A program made the position numbers and the translations under genes. From Haladaptatus cibarius D43 (GTDB lineage Archaea; Halobacteriota; Halobacteria; Halobacteriales; Haladaptataceae), in contig NZ_JDTH01000002.1 in assembly GCF_000710615.1 (NCBI RefSeq), positions 1-64,000 on the forward strand: a stretch of 64,000 nt of DNA. Direction: 5' to 3'. Of the stretch, positions 24,713-33,653 are shown in pieces. Positions within the stretch are counted from its first letter, which is position 1; each line of letters starts with the position of its first letter. The notes below the pieces were generated by a model. That model saw only the letters and a program-made list of their open reading frames with translations, did not search any database and had not been told where the DNA came from.

Positions 24713-27586
24713 TCACTTTGACTGTGCTACCTCGCCGTCAGCGCTGTTCTTTGATTCGCTTCCATCGATTTCCTCTAGAACGCGCTCGTGAAACTCCTGC
24801 AAAACCGCGCTCTCGTCCTCAGCGAGAACGACGTCGCTCGCCATCAGAGTTGCGAGGCCGAACGCTCTGGGGGTCGGGGATTGCACTCGATGTTGGACGA
24901 CGTCGATATCGCCGGACTGTATCTTCCCGAGGATGTCCTCGACGGCCGACAGCGCGAGTTTGTCCTCGATGATTTCCCGATACGTTTCTTCCATGACGGC
25001 GAACTCGTCCAACTCGTCGGCGAACCCGAGCAACATCTCGCTCGACACCTGCTGTTCGCTGGCGGATTTCTCGTACCCTTTGTAGCGTTTGAGAATCATC
25101 AGCGAGCGCGTGGCGTTGATGCGGAAATAGCGCTGGAGTAAGTCGGTACCCGACAGCGCAGACCGTAAATCCTCGCGCAGTTCGTCCGGCGAAATATCGC
25201 GGAGGATGGCCGGAACGTCTACCTTTCTGTTCAGCGGCATGGAGACGGTAAATCCGTTGTCCGCGACTGCTACCGTGACGTTGGTGTTTGCCGACTGGGC
25301 GCAACGGTAGGCGACGACGCGGGAGAGGCCGTCGTTGAACTTTCGCCCGTAGTTTGAGTGGACGTAGTAGTGGCGTTTGTACTCGTCTCTGTCCATCTCG
25401 ATTTCGATGGAGAGGCGATTTTCGGTGCTGACGCTTTCGGAACCGGCGTAGCGAACCTGTTCGTCGAACATCCGGGCGATTGCACGGACGCTGTTTTCGT
25501 CCAGCGGGAACTCACGAAGCCACACCCGGACTGCCGGTTTGCCGCGGTCTGAAAGCCGCGAGAGGAGTTCGCCTTGGAACGCCGCGATTTCCTGCCCGAG
25601 GTCGTAGGAAAGTGGCAGTCGTTCCGAAAACCACGAGGGAACCGTCGGGCGGGCGTTGGTTCGGTCGGCGTACACCTTCGACCCGCGGCGGTAGCGGTAT
25701 TCGAAATGCTGGCCGCCGAGGACGAACACGTCGCCCTTTTCGAGCGTGTCGAGGTAGTTTTCGTCCAAGTCGCCGACCCATTCGTTGTCGGCCCGGGTGA
25801 CCACGTCGCAGGAAAACGAATCCGGAATCGTCCCGATGTTGGTCATGTAGATGACGCGGGCGAGGCGACCCCGTTTTCCCATCAGCGTTTCATCGACCGG
25901 GTACTCCGGATAGTGGTACTCGCCATCCGGCGGGTCGTTGCCGTCGCGCCACACCTTCGCGTAGACGTTCTTGTCCTCAAGTCCGTCGTACTCTGCGGTC
26001 AGATAGCGCAGAAGTGATTCCCACTGTTCGTCGTCGTAGTTTCGGTAGGGGTAAGCTCGCTGGAGCGTGGCTTTTAGTTCGCTCTCGGGGCGAATCTCGT
26101 TAATTGCCATCCCGTAGACGTGCTGGGCCGCCACGTCCTGCGCCTGCTTGGGGACGAAAACGCGGTCTACGAAGCCCTCCTCCGCTTTCTTCAGCATGAC
26201 CGCACACTCTATCAGTTCGTCCCTATCGAGGGCGATGACCCGGCCGGTGACCGTCTGCCCGAGTTGGTGGCCTGCGCGTCCGACGCGCTGAAGCAGGGAA
26301 GCGACGCTTTTCGGCGAGCCGACTTGCACCACCAAATCGACGTGTGGCATGTCGATGCCGAGTTCGAGGCTCGTGGAAGTCGTCACCACGTCCAAGTCGC
26401 CATCCTTCAACCGCCCCTCGATTCGTTGGCGGGCTTCCTTCGAGAGACTGCCGTGGTGACAGCCCGAATTGTCCTCGTCGTAGCCGTCGAACTGCTTGCG
26501 GAGGTTCTGTAACACGCGCTCCGCCCCGGAGCGCGTGTTGGTGAAGACGAGGGTGTTCGTATGATTTTGGATGAGGTCGTTCAGTTGGTGGTAGAACCGG
26601 TCTTGCACCGTCTCCCGAGACGTGTGAATCAGGTCGTCCGTCGGGGAGTGTAGTTCGAGGTCGAATTCGCGGACGAATCGAGTATCGACGATTTCGTACT
26701 CCCGACTCTCTCCGCCGGGCGATTTTCGACCGACCAGAAATTCCGCGATGTCCGACAGCGGTTCGACGGTCGCCGAACAACCGATTCTGGTCGGGGAGTC
26801 GTGGGCGAGATTTTCGAGTCGCTCCAAACTAACCGACAGATGCGTCCCTCTTTTTCCGTCTGCAAGGCTGTGGATTTCGTCCACCACGACGTATTCGACG
26901 GTTCTGAGTTTTTCCTTGAATTTCGGCGAGTTGAGCAGAATGGCGAGGGTTTCCGGCGTCGTGTTGAGGATGTGCGGCGTCTCCTTCAGCATCTTCTGTC
27001 GCGCTGACGAATCCGTGTCGCCGTGTCGAATCGCGTGACGAACCTCGCTTACTGCTCGGGCTGAGTCTGAAGAACCTTCGGCGGTTTCTGACTTGGGAGA
27101 ATCGGCGGCGCTCGCCGCCGATTCTCCGCTCTCTCCGCCCGACTCGTCATCTGCCATCTTTTCCCGAATGCCCGACAGTGGCACTTCGAGGTTTCTGTGG
27201 ATGTCGTTCGCCAGCGACTTCAGCGGGGAGACGTAGAGGCAGTACACCGAGTTTTCGAGTCCGAATTCGCGCTCCCGGCGAAACAGTTCGTTCAGAATCG
27301 CGGTGAAGGAAGCGAGCGTCTTCCCGCTTCCAGTCGGAGAGGCGATGAGGGCGTTTTCCCGCCCGTGAATCAACGGAATCGCGTCGCGCTGTGGCGGCGT
27401 GAAAAAACCGCCGTTTTCGGGAACGAACTCGCCGAACGCTTCGACCCACCATTTCCTGACTGCTGGTTCGAGGAGGTCTAACACCTCCCCGTCCGCGAGT
27501 TCGACCGACTCCGGGTCGAACTCTACCCCCTCCCGGGCCAACAGCGTTCTCCCATCCATTTGTTCCGGATTGGAAGCGGGCGACAA
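24713..27586 (-). CDS. lhr: Lhr-family superfamily 2 ATP-dependent helicase
   Basis: This 957-residue 3'-5' DNA helicase has Walker A SPTGSGKT (83-90), DEIH (236-239) and a SATVEP motif III. The C-terminal RecA half has LVFTNTRSGAERVLQNL, TSSLELGIDMPHVDLV-type sequence and QRVGRAGH. It continues with the winged helix and Lhr-specific domain (VRYAGSESVSTENRLS and later). Between the first motifs it carries a Ser/Glu/Ala-rich insert at about 146-180, which is not typical of bacterial Lhr and looks like a flexible haloarchaeal spacer. Lhr proteins act in DNA repair and recombination. Start 27586 or 27559 are both possible. Confidence 0.93.
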   Translation of the reverse strand: MSPASNPEQMDGRTLLAREGVEFDPESVELADGEVLDLLEPAVRKWWVEAFGEFVPENGGFFTPPQRDAIPLIHGRENALIASPTGSGKTLASFTAILNELFRREREFGLENSVYCLYVSPLKSLANDIHRNLEVPLSGIREKMADDESGGESGESAASAADSPKSETAEGSSDSARAVSEVRHAIRHGDTDSSARQKMLKETPHILNTTPETLAILLNSPKFKEKLRTVEYVVVDEIHSLADGKRGTHLSVSLERLENLAHDSPTRIGCSATVEPLSDIAEFLVGRKSPGGESREYEIVDTRFVREFDLELHSPTDDLIHTSRETVQDRFYHQLNDLIQNHTNTLVFTNTRSGAERVLQNLRKQFDGYDEDNSGCHHGSLSKEARQRIEGRLKDGDLDVVTTSTSLELGIDMPHVDLVVQVGSPKSVASLLQRVGRAGHQLGQTVTGRVIALDRDELIECAVMLKKAEEGFVDRVFVPKQAQDVAAQHVYGMAINEIRPESELKATLQRAYPYRNYDDEQWESLLRYLTAEYDGLEDKNVYAKVWRDGNDPPDGEYHYPEYPVDETLMGKRGRLARVIYMTNIGTIPDSFSCDVVTRADNEWVGDLDENYLDTLEKGDVFVLGGQHFEYRYRRGSKVYADRTNARPTVPSWFSERLPLSYDLGQEIAAFQGELLSRLSDRGKPAVRVWLREFPLDENSVRAIARMFDEQVRYAGSESVSTENRLSIEIEMDRDEYKRHYYVHSNYGRKFNDGLSRVVAYRCAQSANTNVTVAVADNGFTVSMPLNRKVDVPAILRDISPDELREDLRSALSGTDLLQRYFRINATRSLMILKRYKGYEKSASEQQVSSEMLLGFADELDEFAVMEETYREIIEDKLALSAVEDILGKIQSGDIDVVQHRVQSPTPRAFGLATLMASDVVLAEDESAVLQEFHERVLEEIDGSESKNSADGEVAQSK

Positions 27587-27673
27587 AGAGGGTTATGCCA
27601 GCGGAGTGAAAGTGAAACTTGTCTGTTCGGAGCGTTAGGGCCATCTGGTAATCTGGAGTGGTTCCGTCATCGC

Positions 27674-28093
27674 TTATAAATCTTCGTCAGCGAGTCGGTC
27701 GATTCGGGAGAGCGCACGCTGACAGACCGGGACGTACCCCACCGCGAAAAGCGGGAGAGAGAACACGACGCGACAGCCGTTCCGGTCAGTCAACGCTTCT
27801 ATTCGGTGGCCCGTTGCTGGAAGCCCTGCGACATCCCACGACCAGTAGTACTCGTCGTAGGCCGTGATTTCGAATGACAACTCGATTCCGAGCGGCGTTT
27901 TGATTCTCCCAGTCGAACCGAGTCGAATGTTTCTATCGGCACACTCCACCGCCCGCACCGACGGTCCCCATTTCGGCCAGCAGGCCGTATTGGTCAGCAC
28001 GTCCCAGACGCGCTCCGCCGGGGCGTCAATTGCGCGCGAAACCGCGAGATAGCGTCCGTTGGAATCCCGCTCGACGCGAACCTCGCTCTGCAT
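27674..28093 (-). CDS. SRPBCC (START-like) family protein
   Basis: This 139-residue protein follows the polyketide-cyclase/START-like fold: VSRAIDAPAERVWDVLTNTACWPKWGPSV, then LGSTGRIKTPLGIELSFEITAYDEYYWSWDVAG and a C-terminal helix. Members bind hydrophobic ligands or act as membrane-associated small-molecule carriers. Ligand unknown. It is divergent from the MBL-fold gene with about 120 bp between starts. Confidence 0.85.
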   Translation of the reverse strand: MQSEVRVERDSNGRYLAVSRAIDAPAERVWDVLTNTACWPKWGPSVRAVECADRNIRLGSTGRIKTPLGIELSFEITAYDEYYWSWDVAGLPATGHRIEALTDRNGCRVVFSLPLFAVGYVPVCQRALSRIDRLADEDL

Positions 28094-28211
28094 GGCTGAA
28101 AGACGGACGGCAAATGCAAATCGTTAGTGGCGTGATTCCCTCGAACCGACGCCCAACGTTACCTTCCGGCACGGCTGAACCTTTTTGACCCTCCCGCACG
28201 GGAATCCACAC

Positions 28212-28943
28212 ATGCGAGTCACATTCCTCGGCACGGGAAGTGCGATGCCGACCGGCGAGCGGTTTCAAACCGGCCTCGTCGTCGAAGACGACGGAAATCG
28301 CCTCCTCGTGGACTGTGGCAGTGGCGTTCTCCACCGCCTTCAGCAGTCGGGAATCGGTTACGAAAATATCTCTACCGTTCTGCTGACTCACCATCACGTA
28401 GACCACGTCTCCGACCTCCTCCCACTGCTCAAAGCCCGCTGGCTTGCGGGGGAAGAACATCTCGAAGTCGTCGGCCCGAAAGGCACGAAAGCCCTGCTCG
28501 ACGGCCTACTTTCGGTTCACGACTATCTCGACGGGCGAGTCGAACTCCAAGTCCGCGAAGTCGGAGCACAGGAGTTTTCCGTCGCGGGATTCGACGTAGA
28601 AGGCTTCGAAGCGCGCCATTCGATGCCCTGCCTCGCCTACCGATTCGGCGACGATTTCACTTTCAGCGGCGACAGCGAGGCGTTTTCGGGACTCACAGCT
28701 TTCGCGGACGGCTGTTCCGTCCTCGTCCACGATTGTTCGTTCCCCGACGAAGTGGACGTGGCGAATCACCCGACGCCAACGCAACTCGGTGAGGCGCTTT
28801 CCGGCGCGGACATCGACCGGGTGTATCTGACGCATCTCTATCCGCACACTGACGGCAAACACGAGGCCATGGTGTCCTCGGTTGCGAAGAACTACGACGG
28901 CGACGTTCGATTCGCGGAAGACCTGTTTTCGGTCGAACTCTAA
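28212..28943 (+). CDS. MBL-fold metallohydrolase (RNase Z-like)
   Basis: This 243-residue metallo-beta-lactamase-fold protein begins MRVTFLGTGSAMPTGERFQT. It has the zinc motif HxHxDH at 60-65 (His60, His62, Asp64, His65), later HSMPCLAYRF, FSGDSEAF, VHDCSFPDE and YLTHLYPH as further ligands. It belongs to the RNase Z / ElaC-like subgroup but lacks the exosite arm length of true RNase Z, so other phosphodiester or lactone substrates are possible. The ATG at 28212 fits a TATA-like CTTTTTGA about 28 nt upstream; 28185 would add nine residues. Confidence 0.88.
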   Translation: MRVTFLGTGSAMPTGERFQTGLVVEDDGNRLLVDCGSGVLHRLQQSGIGYENISTVLLTHHHVDHVSDLLPLLKARWLAGEEHLEVVGPKGTKALLDGLLSVHDYLDGRVELQVREVGAQEFSVAGFDVEGFEARHSMPCLAYRFGDDFTFSGDSEAFSGLTAFADGCSVLVHDCSFPDEVDVANHPTPTQLGEALSGADIDRVYLTHLYPHTDGKHEAMVSSVAKNYDGDVRFAEDLFSVEL

Positions 28944-28967
28944 TCGCGGTTTTCCCCTCGGAACTAT

Positions 28968-29561
28968 CTACTGCTCCACTGTTCCCTCTGGCGGTTTCGA
29001 TTCAGCATCCAATTTCTTCCCGTCTCCTCCGACGTGAATTGCCTGCTCGGACACGGTGAAACTAGTGACGCCGAACGGCAGTTCCCGGTCACGAATCGTC
29101 ACGATTCGTCGCAACCGAAGTTCTCCGTCCAAATGCAGTTCGTCGCCGTCGAAACGACGTTCGAGTTGGAGGGTTCCGGAACTCTCCGACTCGATTTTGG
29201 CCGTTCCGATGTTTTTCGGAACCGAGTCGAAATCGTCCGTCCAGACGAGGTTGCAGGCTGTTTCGCCGTCTTCCGTGTGACCGAATCGAATCGTTCCGCC
29301 GATGATTCGCGCATCGAGCGTGCTGTCGTTGTCGAACTGGAGTTCGACAACGACGGAACGACCGGATTGGTTCGAATCGCCGTCGGAACCTATCTTTTCG
29401 TTCCGCTCCGCGCGAACGTCGGCGACGGAGAGGTCGTCAACCAGCGGGCCGAACAGTTCGTGTTCGTACCTGTCGGAGAGTTTGAGGCCGACGACTGGGA
29501 CGAGCCTGACGAGATAGTACACCGCCACGATGGCCAACTTCCCCACCAGATACAGCCACAT
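28968..29561 (-). CDS. Membrane-anchored hypothetical protein
   Basis: This 197-residue protein has an N-terminal hydrophobic segment (MWLYLVGKLAIVAVYYLVRLV) and a soluble domain of alternating beta strands from about residue 70 (VVVELQFDNDSTLDARIIGGTIRFG). The domain resembles LEA-14/late-embryogenesis-like or similar beta sandwiches, but no motif is decisive. It may face outward or inward. It is convergent with the MBL-fold gene (25 bp apart). No function is proposed. Confidence 0.6.
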   Translation of the reverse strand: MWLYLVGKLAIVAVYYLVRLVPVVGLKLSDRYEHELFGPLVDDLSVADVRAERNEKIGSDGDSNQSGRSVVVELQFDNDSTLDARIIGGTIRFGHTEDGETACNLVWTDDFDSVPKNIGTAKIESESSGTLQLERRFDGDELHLDGELRLRRIVTIRDRELPFGVTSFTVSEQAIHVGGDGKKLDAESKPPEGTVEQ

Positions 29562-29644
29562 CGAGCCGAAATTTGGTTCGGATTTCGGTTAAACGTTCCT
29601 GCCGATGGAAAAACGATATGATACTATCTGTCGTACTGTCACGA

Positions 29645-29857
29645 ATGGACGCCCAAACCTTGACCGCCGGAAACGGTGCGGTGGTTCGAATCGCCCTCTA
29701 TCTGCTGGTTTTCTGGCCGACCGTCGGCTACTACGTCTACTGGGATTCAGTCCGACGCGAGCAAAATCGTCCGATTGCGCGAGGTATCGCCGTCGGCTTT
29801 CTCGGCCTCGCGGGACTCATGCTGTACGTGTTTCGGCGAGATTACTCCAATCGATAG
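29645..29857 (+). CDS. Small two-helix membrane protein
   Basis: This 70-residue protein ([15 protein letters not shown]) has two hydrophobic helices, [20 protein letters not shown] and [19 protein letters not shown], joined by a basic loop, and a basic C-terminus. The ATG at 29645 follows a run of weak in-frame starts; the preceding residues look non-coding. Its last 16 bases overlap the 3' end of the Pelota gene on the other strand. Function is unknown. Confidence 0.55.
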   Translation: MDAQTLTAGNGAVVRIALYLLVFWPTVGYYVYWDSVRREQNRPIARGIAVGFLGLAGLMLYVFRRDYSNR

Positions 29858-30927
29858 CGAAGCAGGGCCGCGATTCCGCCGAGGTTCGACAACTGCTCGC
29901 CCGGCGCGAACTCGTGGGAAAAGACAGTCACGTCCCCGCCTTTCCTCTCTACGTCGGTGATGACCTCGTTCACGTCGATTGCCCACTCGCCGCCCGCTTC
30001 GTCCTCGCCGAGCGCGCCGCGCTCCTTTCGGAGGCGTTCGTCTAGCACGAGCAGCCGCTCGACCGCACCGAAGTCGGCGGCTTTCGCCACCTCCTCGATA
30101 CCGTAGGCGGCTTTCGCACCCTCCGCCATTCGCCGCATCAGTTCGTCGATGAGTTCCGCTTCTTCGCCGATTCGCGTCTCCTCTTGCACCTCGGCGACGG
30201 CACCGCGTTTCAACACTTCGTGAACACCTCTGTCGCCGACCGCACTCACGTCTACTTGCGTGATGAGGTCGGTCAAATCGGAATAGTTCTCCGCGATATG
30301 GTCGTAGGCGTCCTGTTTCGTGAACCCCGGCCCGGCGAGGATGATGGCGTCCACGTCGAGATGGGACAACGCCGACCCCAACTGGTCGAACAGTTCGGTT
30401 CGGCCACCCGCGTACTCGCCTTTGCCGGTCGTTCCGCTGAACGAGGTGTACTCGTCGGCACCGTACTGCGCGACGGTGTGAATGTGGGCTTGGCCTTCCT
30501 CGACGGTGGCGATGACGACGTCCGGATTTTCGGTCGCCTCGACGGCGTCGTCCAGTCTGTCCAACTGGTCGCGTTTCCACACCTTCGCAATGGAAATCTT
30601 CTCACGTTCTTCGACGTTTACCGTGTGATGCAACCCCAACTGGTCTTCTCTCGAACAGTCCGTGATGATGCCGCCGACGCGGACGCGGTTGGCGAATCGG
30701 TGGAACTCCACGTCCTCCACGTCGAGCGTGATGTGCATGTGTTCTCGCTCGCCGCCCGTATCTCGCATCTGGTCGTCCGCGCGCTGGATACGCCGGGTCG
30801 TGTCGCCCGTGACGCTGTCGCCCGGTTCGAGGAGATAGGTGAGATGCCAGAGGTCGTCCAAACTCTCGGGAACGAGCGTAATTTGCTCGCGATTCCCGTC
30901 GAGGGACGTTCGGTCGTGTATCTGCAT
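29842..30927 (-). CDS. pelA: mRNA surveillance protein Pelota (Dom34)
   Basis: This protein of about 361 residues ([15 protein letters not shown]) matches Pelota. It has an N-terminal Sm-like domain with [24 protein letters not shown], a central domain without the GGQ motif of release factors ([13 protein letters not shown]), and a C-terminal domain with [26 protein letters not shown]. It binds the empty A site of stalled ribosomes and, with ABCE1, splits them. The ATG at 30927 gives the family N-terminus. It is convergent with a small membrane-protein gene at its 3' end. Confidence 0.95.
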   Translation of the reverse strand: MQIHDRTSLDGNREQITLVPESLDDLWHLTYLLEPGDSVTGDTTRRIQRADDQMRDTGGEREHMHITLDVEDVEFHRFANRVRVGGIITDCSREDQLGLHHTVNVEEREKISIAKVWKRDQLDRLDDAVEATENPDVVIATVEEGQAHIHTVAQYGADEYTSFSGTTGKGEYAGGRTELFDQLGSALSHLDVDAIILAGPGFTKQDAYDHIAENYSDLTDLITQVDVSAVGDRGVHEVLKRGAVAEVQEETRIGEEAELIDELMRRMAEGAKAAYGIEEVAKAADFGAVERLLVLDERLRKERGALGEDEAGGEWAIDVNEVITDVERKGGDVTVFSHEFAPGEQLSNLGGIAALLRYRLE

Positions 30928-31007
30928 GGTTAGAACTGTGTGTTCCGATGATAAGTGCCCTGCTATTCGGAGCGTTCGGTCGTGCATTTTGGAAGTTATC
31001 AGACAGG

Positions 31008-31015
31008 CTTAAATG
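31008..31015 (+). promoter_or_regulatory. TATA box of the first DUF4013 gene
   Basis: CTTAAATG is centred 29 nt upstream of the ATG at 31041, which supports that start and a leaderless transcript. Confidence 0.5.
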
Positions 31016-31040
31016 CGACCCATCTGATATCCCATCTGGT

Positions 31041-31748
31041 ATGTTAGAAGACGCATTATCGTATCCGACGAAGGGGGACAACGGCCTCGCACGACTACTC
31101 ATCGGTGGTGCCCTGATGCTGTTCTCTCTTTTCATCATTCCCGGACTTATTGCGATGGGCTACGTCATCGAGACACTGGCCGCCGTTTCGCGTGGCGAAG
31201 AAGAGCTTCCGGCGTTCGAGGATTGGGGTAACCTGCTCATGTTGGGTCTGAAATCGTTCGTCGTCAACCTCGCCTACACGATTGTCCCGACTCTTATCAT
31301 CATCGTGTCGATCGTCGTCGGACTTAGCGGCGCAGGCAGCACGGACACGAGCGGATTAGGTGCCGGTTTGGGTATCGTCTCCCTCGTCGGCGTGCTGGTT
31401 GGATTCCTTCTCTCGTTGCCAATTGCGTACATCATTCCGGCGGCGTACACGAACCTCGGGCGAACCGGGAAGATGGGTTCGGCATTCGACTTCGGGACGC
31501 TCAAACCAGTCGTGACCACCAAGAAATACTTCTTCGGTGCGCTGTTTTCGTTCTTCATCCTCATGGCGGTCGGCGTCGTGTTTTCCATCGTCTCCATCTT
31601 CACCTTCGGCCTCGGCTACGTGTTCTACCCGTTCGCCATGTTCTGGGTTTATCTCGCCGGAAGCTACATGTTCGGCCTCGCATTCAAAGAGACGACACAA
31701 AGCCAGCAAAACCAGCCACCGGAAACGAACGCATCGTTCACAAACTAA
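31041..31748 (+). CDS. DUF4013 membrane protein (copy 1)
   Basis: This 235-residue polytopic protein begins MLEDALSYPTKGDNG. It has four to six helices, including LARLLIGGALMLFSLFIIPGLIAMGYV, and the DUF4013 hallmark GEEELPAFEDWGNLLMLGLK. The family occurs in archaea and bacteria, with unknown function, often in multiple copies. The ATG at 31041 is placed by the TATA distance; the longer frame starting at 30948 is not supported. The next two genes, on the minus strand, are paralogues. Confidence 0.85.
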   Translation: MLEDALSYPTKGDNGLARLLIGGALMLFSLFIIPGLIAMGYVIETLAAVSRGEEELPAFEDWGNLLMLGLKSFVVNLAYTIVPTLIIIVSIVVGLSGAGSTDTSGLGAGLGIVSLVGVLVGFLLSLPIAYIIPAAYTNLGRTGKMGSAFDFGTLKPVVTTKKYFFGALFSFFILMAVGVVFSIVSIFTFGLGYVFYPFAMFWVYLAGSYMFGLAFKETTQSQQNQPPETNASFTN

Positions 31749-31758
31749 AACCGCTCTA

Positions 31759-32682
31759 TTATTCTCCGTTTTTTGACCGTCGGGAGCGTCTGCGTTGTTC
31801 CCTCCACGCCGCGGCTTCTGCCCCCCATTCGGGCCGTTCGTCGATGCCGCCCGCGACGACTTTTTTCTCGCCTTTTTCTTCCTCGCCCATTCGTCGGTTC
31901 TCTTCCCGCCGCTCTCCCGTCTGTCGCCCGCTCGCACCAATTCGAGTTGGTCGGTGCTGTTCGTCCGCCACCGAACGGTCGGTTGCTATCGCATAGCCGC
32001 GACCGAAGCAGTAGGCGGCGGCCACCTGACAGTAGAAGTTGACGCCAGCACCGACGAGGTGACCGATGCTTTGAACGGCGCTCACGAGTGCCGAATCACC
32101 GTACTCGGCGAAGAGAACGCCCGTCGCAATGGTTCCGCCGAGAAGGGTGTAGACGACCGACCCCGCGCCGACGAAACAACACCCGACGAACCAACGACGC
32201 AGATACCCCATATCGAAGGAAACCGACCGAATCGTCTCCCAGTCGAGCATAGCATGCAGTCGCCGTTCTCGCACGACGTTCGTCACTAAGGCAGGGAGGA
32301 AAAACCACACCGGCAACGCTACGACGAGGAGAAACAGCGCGAGAAAAACGAAAAAGAGAACGCCGACGAAGGCCCCGCCGAAACCGATTTCGTTGAAGAA
32401 CAGCGAGAGCAGGGCGATTGCGGCGAAGCCTGCGACGCCGATACCGGCATAACAGACGAGAACGAACCCGGCCAGCAAGCCGTTTTCGAACAGGCCGTCC
32501 CAGTTTTCGAACGGGGGAACGGATTCGCCACGCGAACTCGAATCCAGCACTCGCCCGATATAGCCGACTGCCAACACCATCGGAATCACGAACACGCCGA
32601 GCGCGCTCAACAGCATTCCGATGGCGACCGTTCGTCGCGGACGGTCGCCGGAAACAGGGTATCGAAGCGCGTCGGCTATCAC
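31759..32682 (-). CDS. DUF4013 membrane protein (copy 2) with a charged tail
   Basis: This 307-residue protein begins MIADALRYPVSGDRPRRT, aligns with copy 1 (ADALxYPxxGD) and has the same SRGESVPPFENWDGLF block and about six helices. After about residue 240 a long tail of Glu, Arg and Lys replaces the membrane part (for example REENRRMGEEEKGEKKVV), unusual in the family and perhaps a protein or nucleic-acid binding extension. It is convergent with copy 1, 10 bp apart. Confidence 0.82.
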   Translation of the reverse strand: MIADALRYPVSGDRPRRTVAIGMLLSALGVFVIPMVLAVGYIGRVLDSSSRGESVPPFENWDGLFENGLLAGFVLVCYAGIGVAGFAAIALLSLFFNEIGFGGAFVGVLFFVFLALFLLVVALPVWFFLPALVTNVVRERRLHAMLDWETIRSVSFDMGYLRRWFVGCCFVGAGSVVYTLLGGTIATGVLFAEYGDSALVSAVQSIGHLVGAGVNFYCQVAAAYCFGRGYAIATDRSVADEQHRPTRIGASGRQTGERREENRRMGEEEKGEKKVVAGGIDERPEWGAEAAAWREQRRRSRRSKNGE

Positions 32683-32772
32683 GATTCTCTCGACTAAAAC
32701 TAGCTTTTCTGGACAATTAGCTGTTCCGGATACAACTATTCTTGTACGCGGGCAAAAAGGAACGGTGAACTA

Positions 32773-33465
32773 TCAGACCGCCGGTCTGCGGTCGTCCACT
32801 TCCGGCCCCTCACGCAGTTGGTGTTCGGTGGCTTCCGCATACGACCGGGCGTAGATGTACGCCGCAGTCACCTGCGCGTAGAAGCCGAGGAACACCGCTG
32901 CCAGCCAGCCAATCAGCGGAACGGCGGCGACGATGCTCACGATGACACCGGCCACGACGATGACGCCGAGTGCGAGGAGCCAGCCGGTCGCGTACTCCCT
33001 GTCGCGGACGATGGGCGTGAGCGATTCGTAGTCGAATCCCGCCCCCATCGTCCCGTCCTCGGCAAACCGGACGAGTGCGGCGGGCACCACGTACCAGACT
33101 GCGAGCGTCGCAAGCAGGGTCAGCAAGCCGCCGAGCAGGGCCACCAGTCCACCGATAAACGGCACGTCGTTTGCGAGCGCGACTCCTCCGCCGACGAATA
33201 CCGCGGCGAGTATCGCAGGCACGAGGAAGTAGACGAGCGTGATGATGGCGGCTTTCAGGCCGTCAACCGTGAGTTTTCCCCAATCGCCGAACGTCGGCGC
33301 TTCGCTGTCGCCCGCCGACACGTGGCGCAGGACGCGAATCACGTAGCCTTGCACGATGAGCGCCGGGATGATGAGGAAGCCGAAGATGGCGAGTACTCCG
33401 CCGATGAGCACGGTTTTCGCGGCGTCGTCACTGTCCTTCAGATAATTGATGCTGTCGTTGAACAT
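32773..33465 (-). CDS. DUF4013 membrane protein (copy 3)
   Basis: This 230-residue protein, MFNDSINYLKDSDDAAK, has the DUF4013 pattern ISAGDSEAPTFGDWGKLTVDGLK and several helices rich in Gly and Ala. It is upstream of copy 2 on the same strand, separated by 90 bp, and is probably part of the same expansion. It has a short, acidic C-terminus (EGPEVDDRRPAV). Function is unknown. Confidence 0.83.
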   Translation of the reverse strand: MFNDSINYLKDSDDAAKTVLIGGVLAIFGFLIIPALIVQGYVIRVLRHVSAGDSEAPTFGDWGKLTVDGLKAAIITLVYFLVPAILAAVFVGGGVALANDVPFIGGLVALLGGLLTLLATLAVWYVVPAALVRFAEDGTMGAGFDYESLTPIVRDREYATGWLLALGVIVVAGVIVSIVAAVPLIGWLAAVFLGFYAQVTAAYIYARSYAEATEHQLREGPEVDDRRPAV

Positions 33466-33569
33466 TTTTATCCCCCGAGCGCGGTTTATGCACCGGGCAA
33501 AACCGCTGACTCTACTAGAGGAACGCTTGCTAAGAGCTTAACCCTTCTTTGCGAAAACCGGACGTGTCA

Positions 33570-33653
33570 GTTCACCGTTCGACTGTCTCGGTTCACCATC
33601 TGACAAACTCTGTCCACCGTTCAACTGACTTAGTCCACCATTCGACTGCCCCC
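33570..33653. repeat. Four 21-bp tandem repeats at the 3' end of rqcH
   Basis: Units at 33570-33590, 33591-33611, 33612-33632 and 33633-33653 follow GTYCACCRTTCRACTGNCTNN with a few mismatches. The stop codon of rqcH (33630-33632) lies inside the array, so the last codons of the gene and the 3' untranslated region are copies of one another. Confidence 0.75.
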
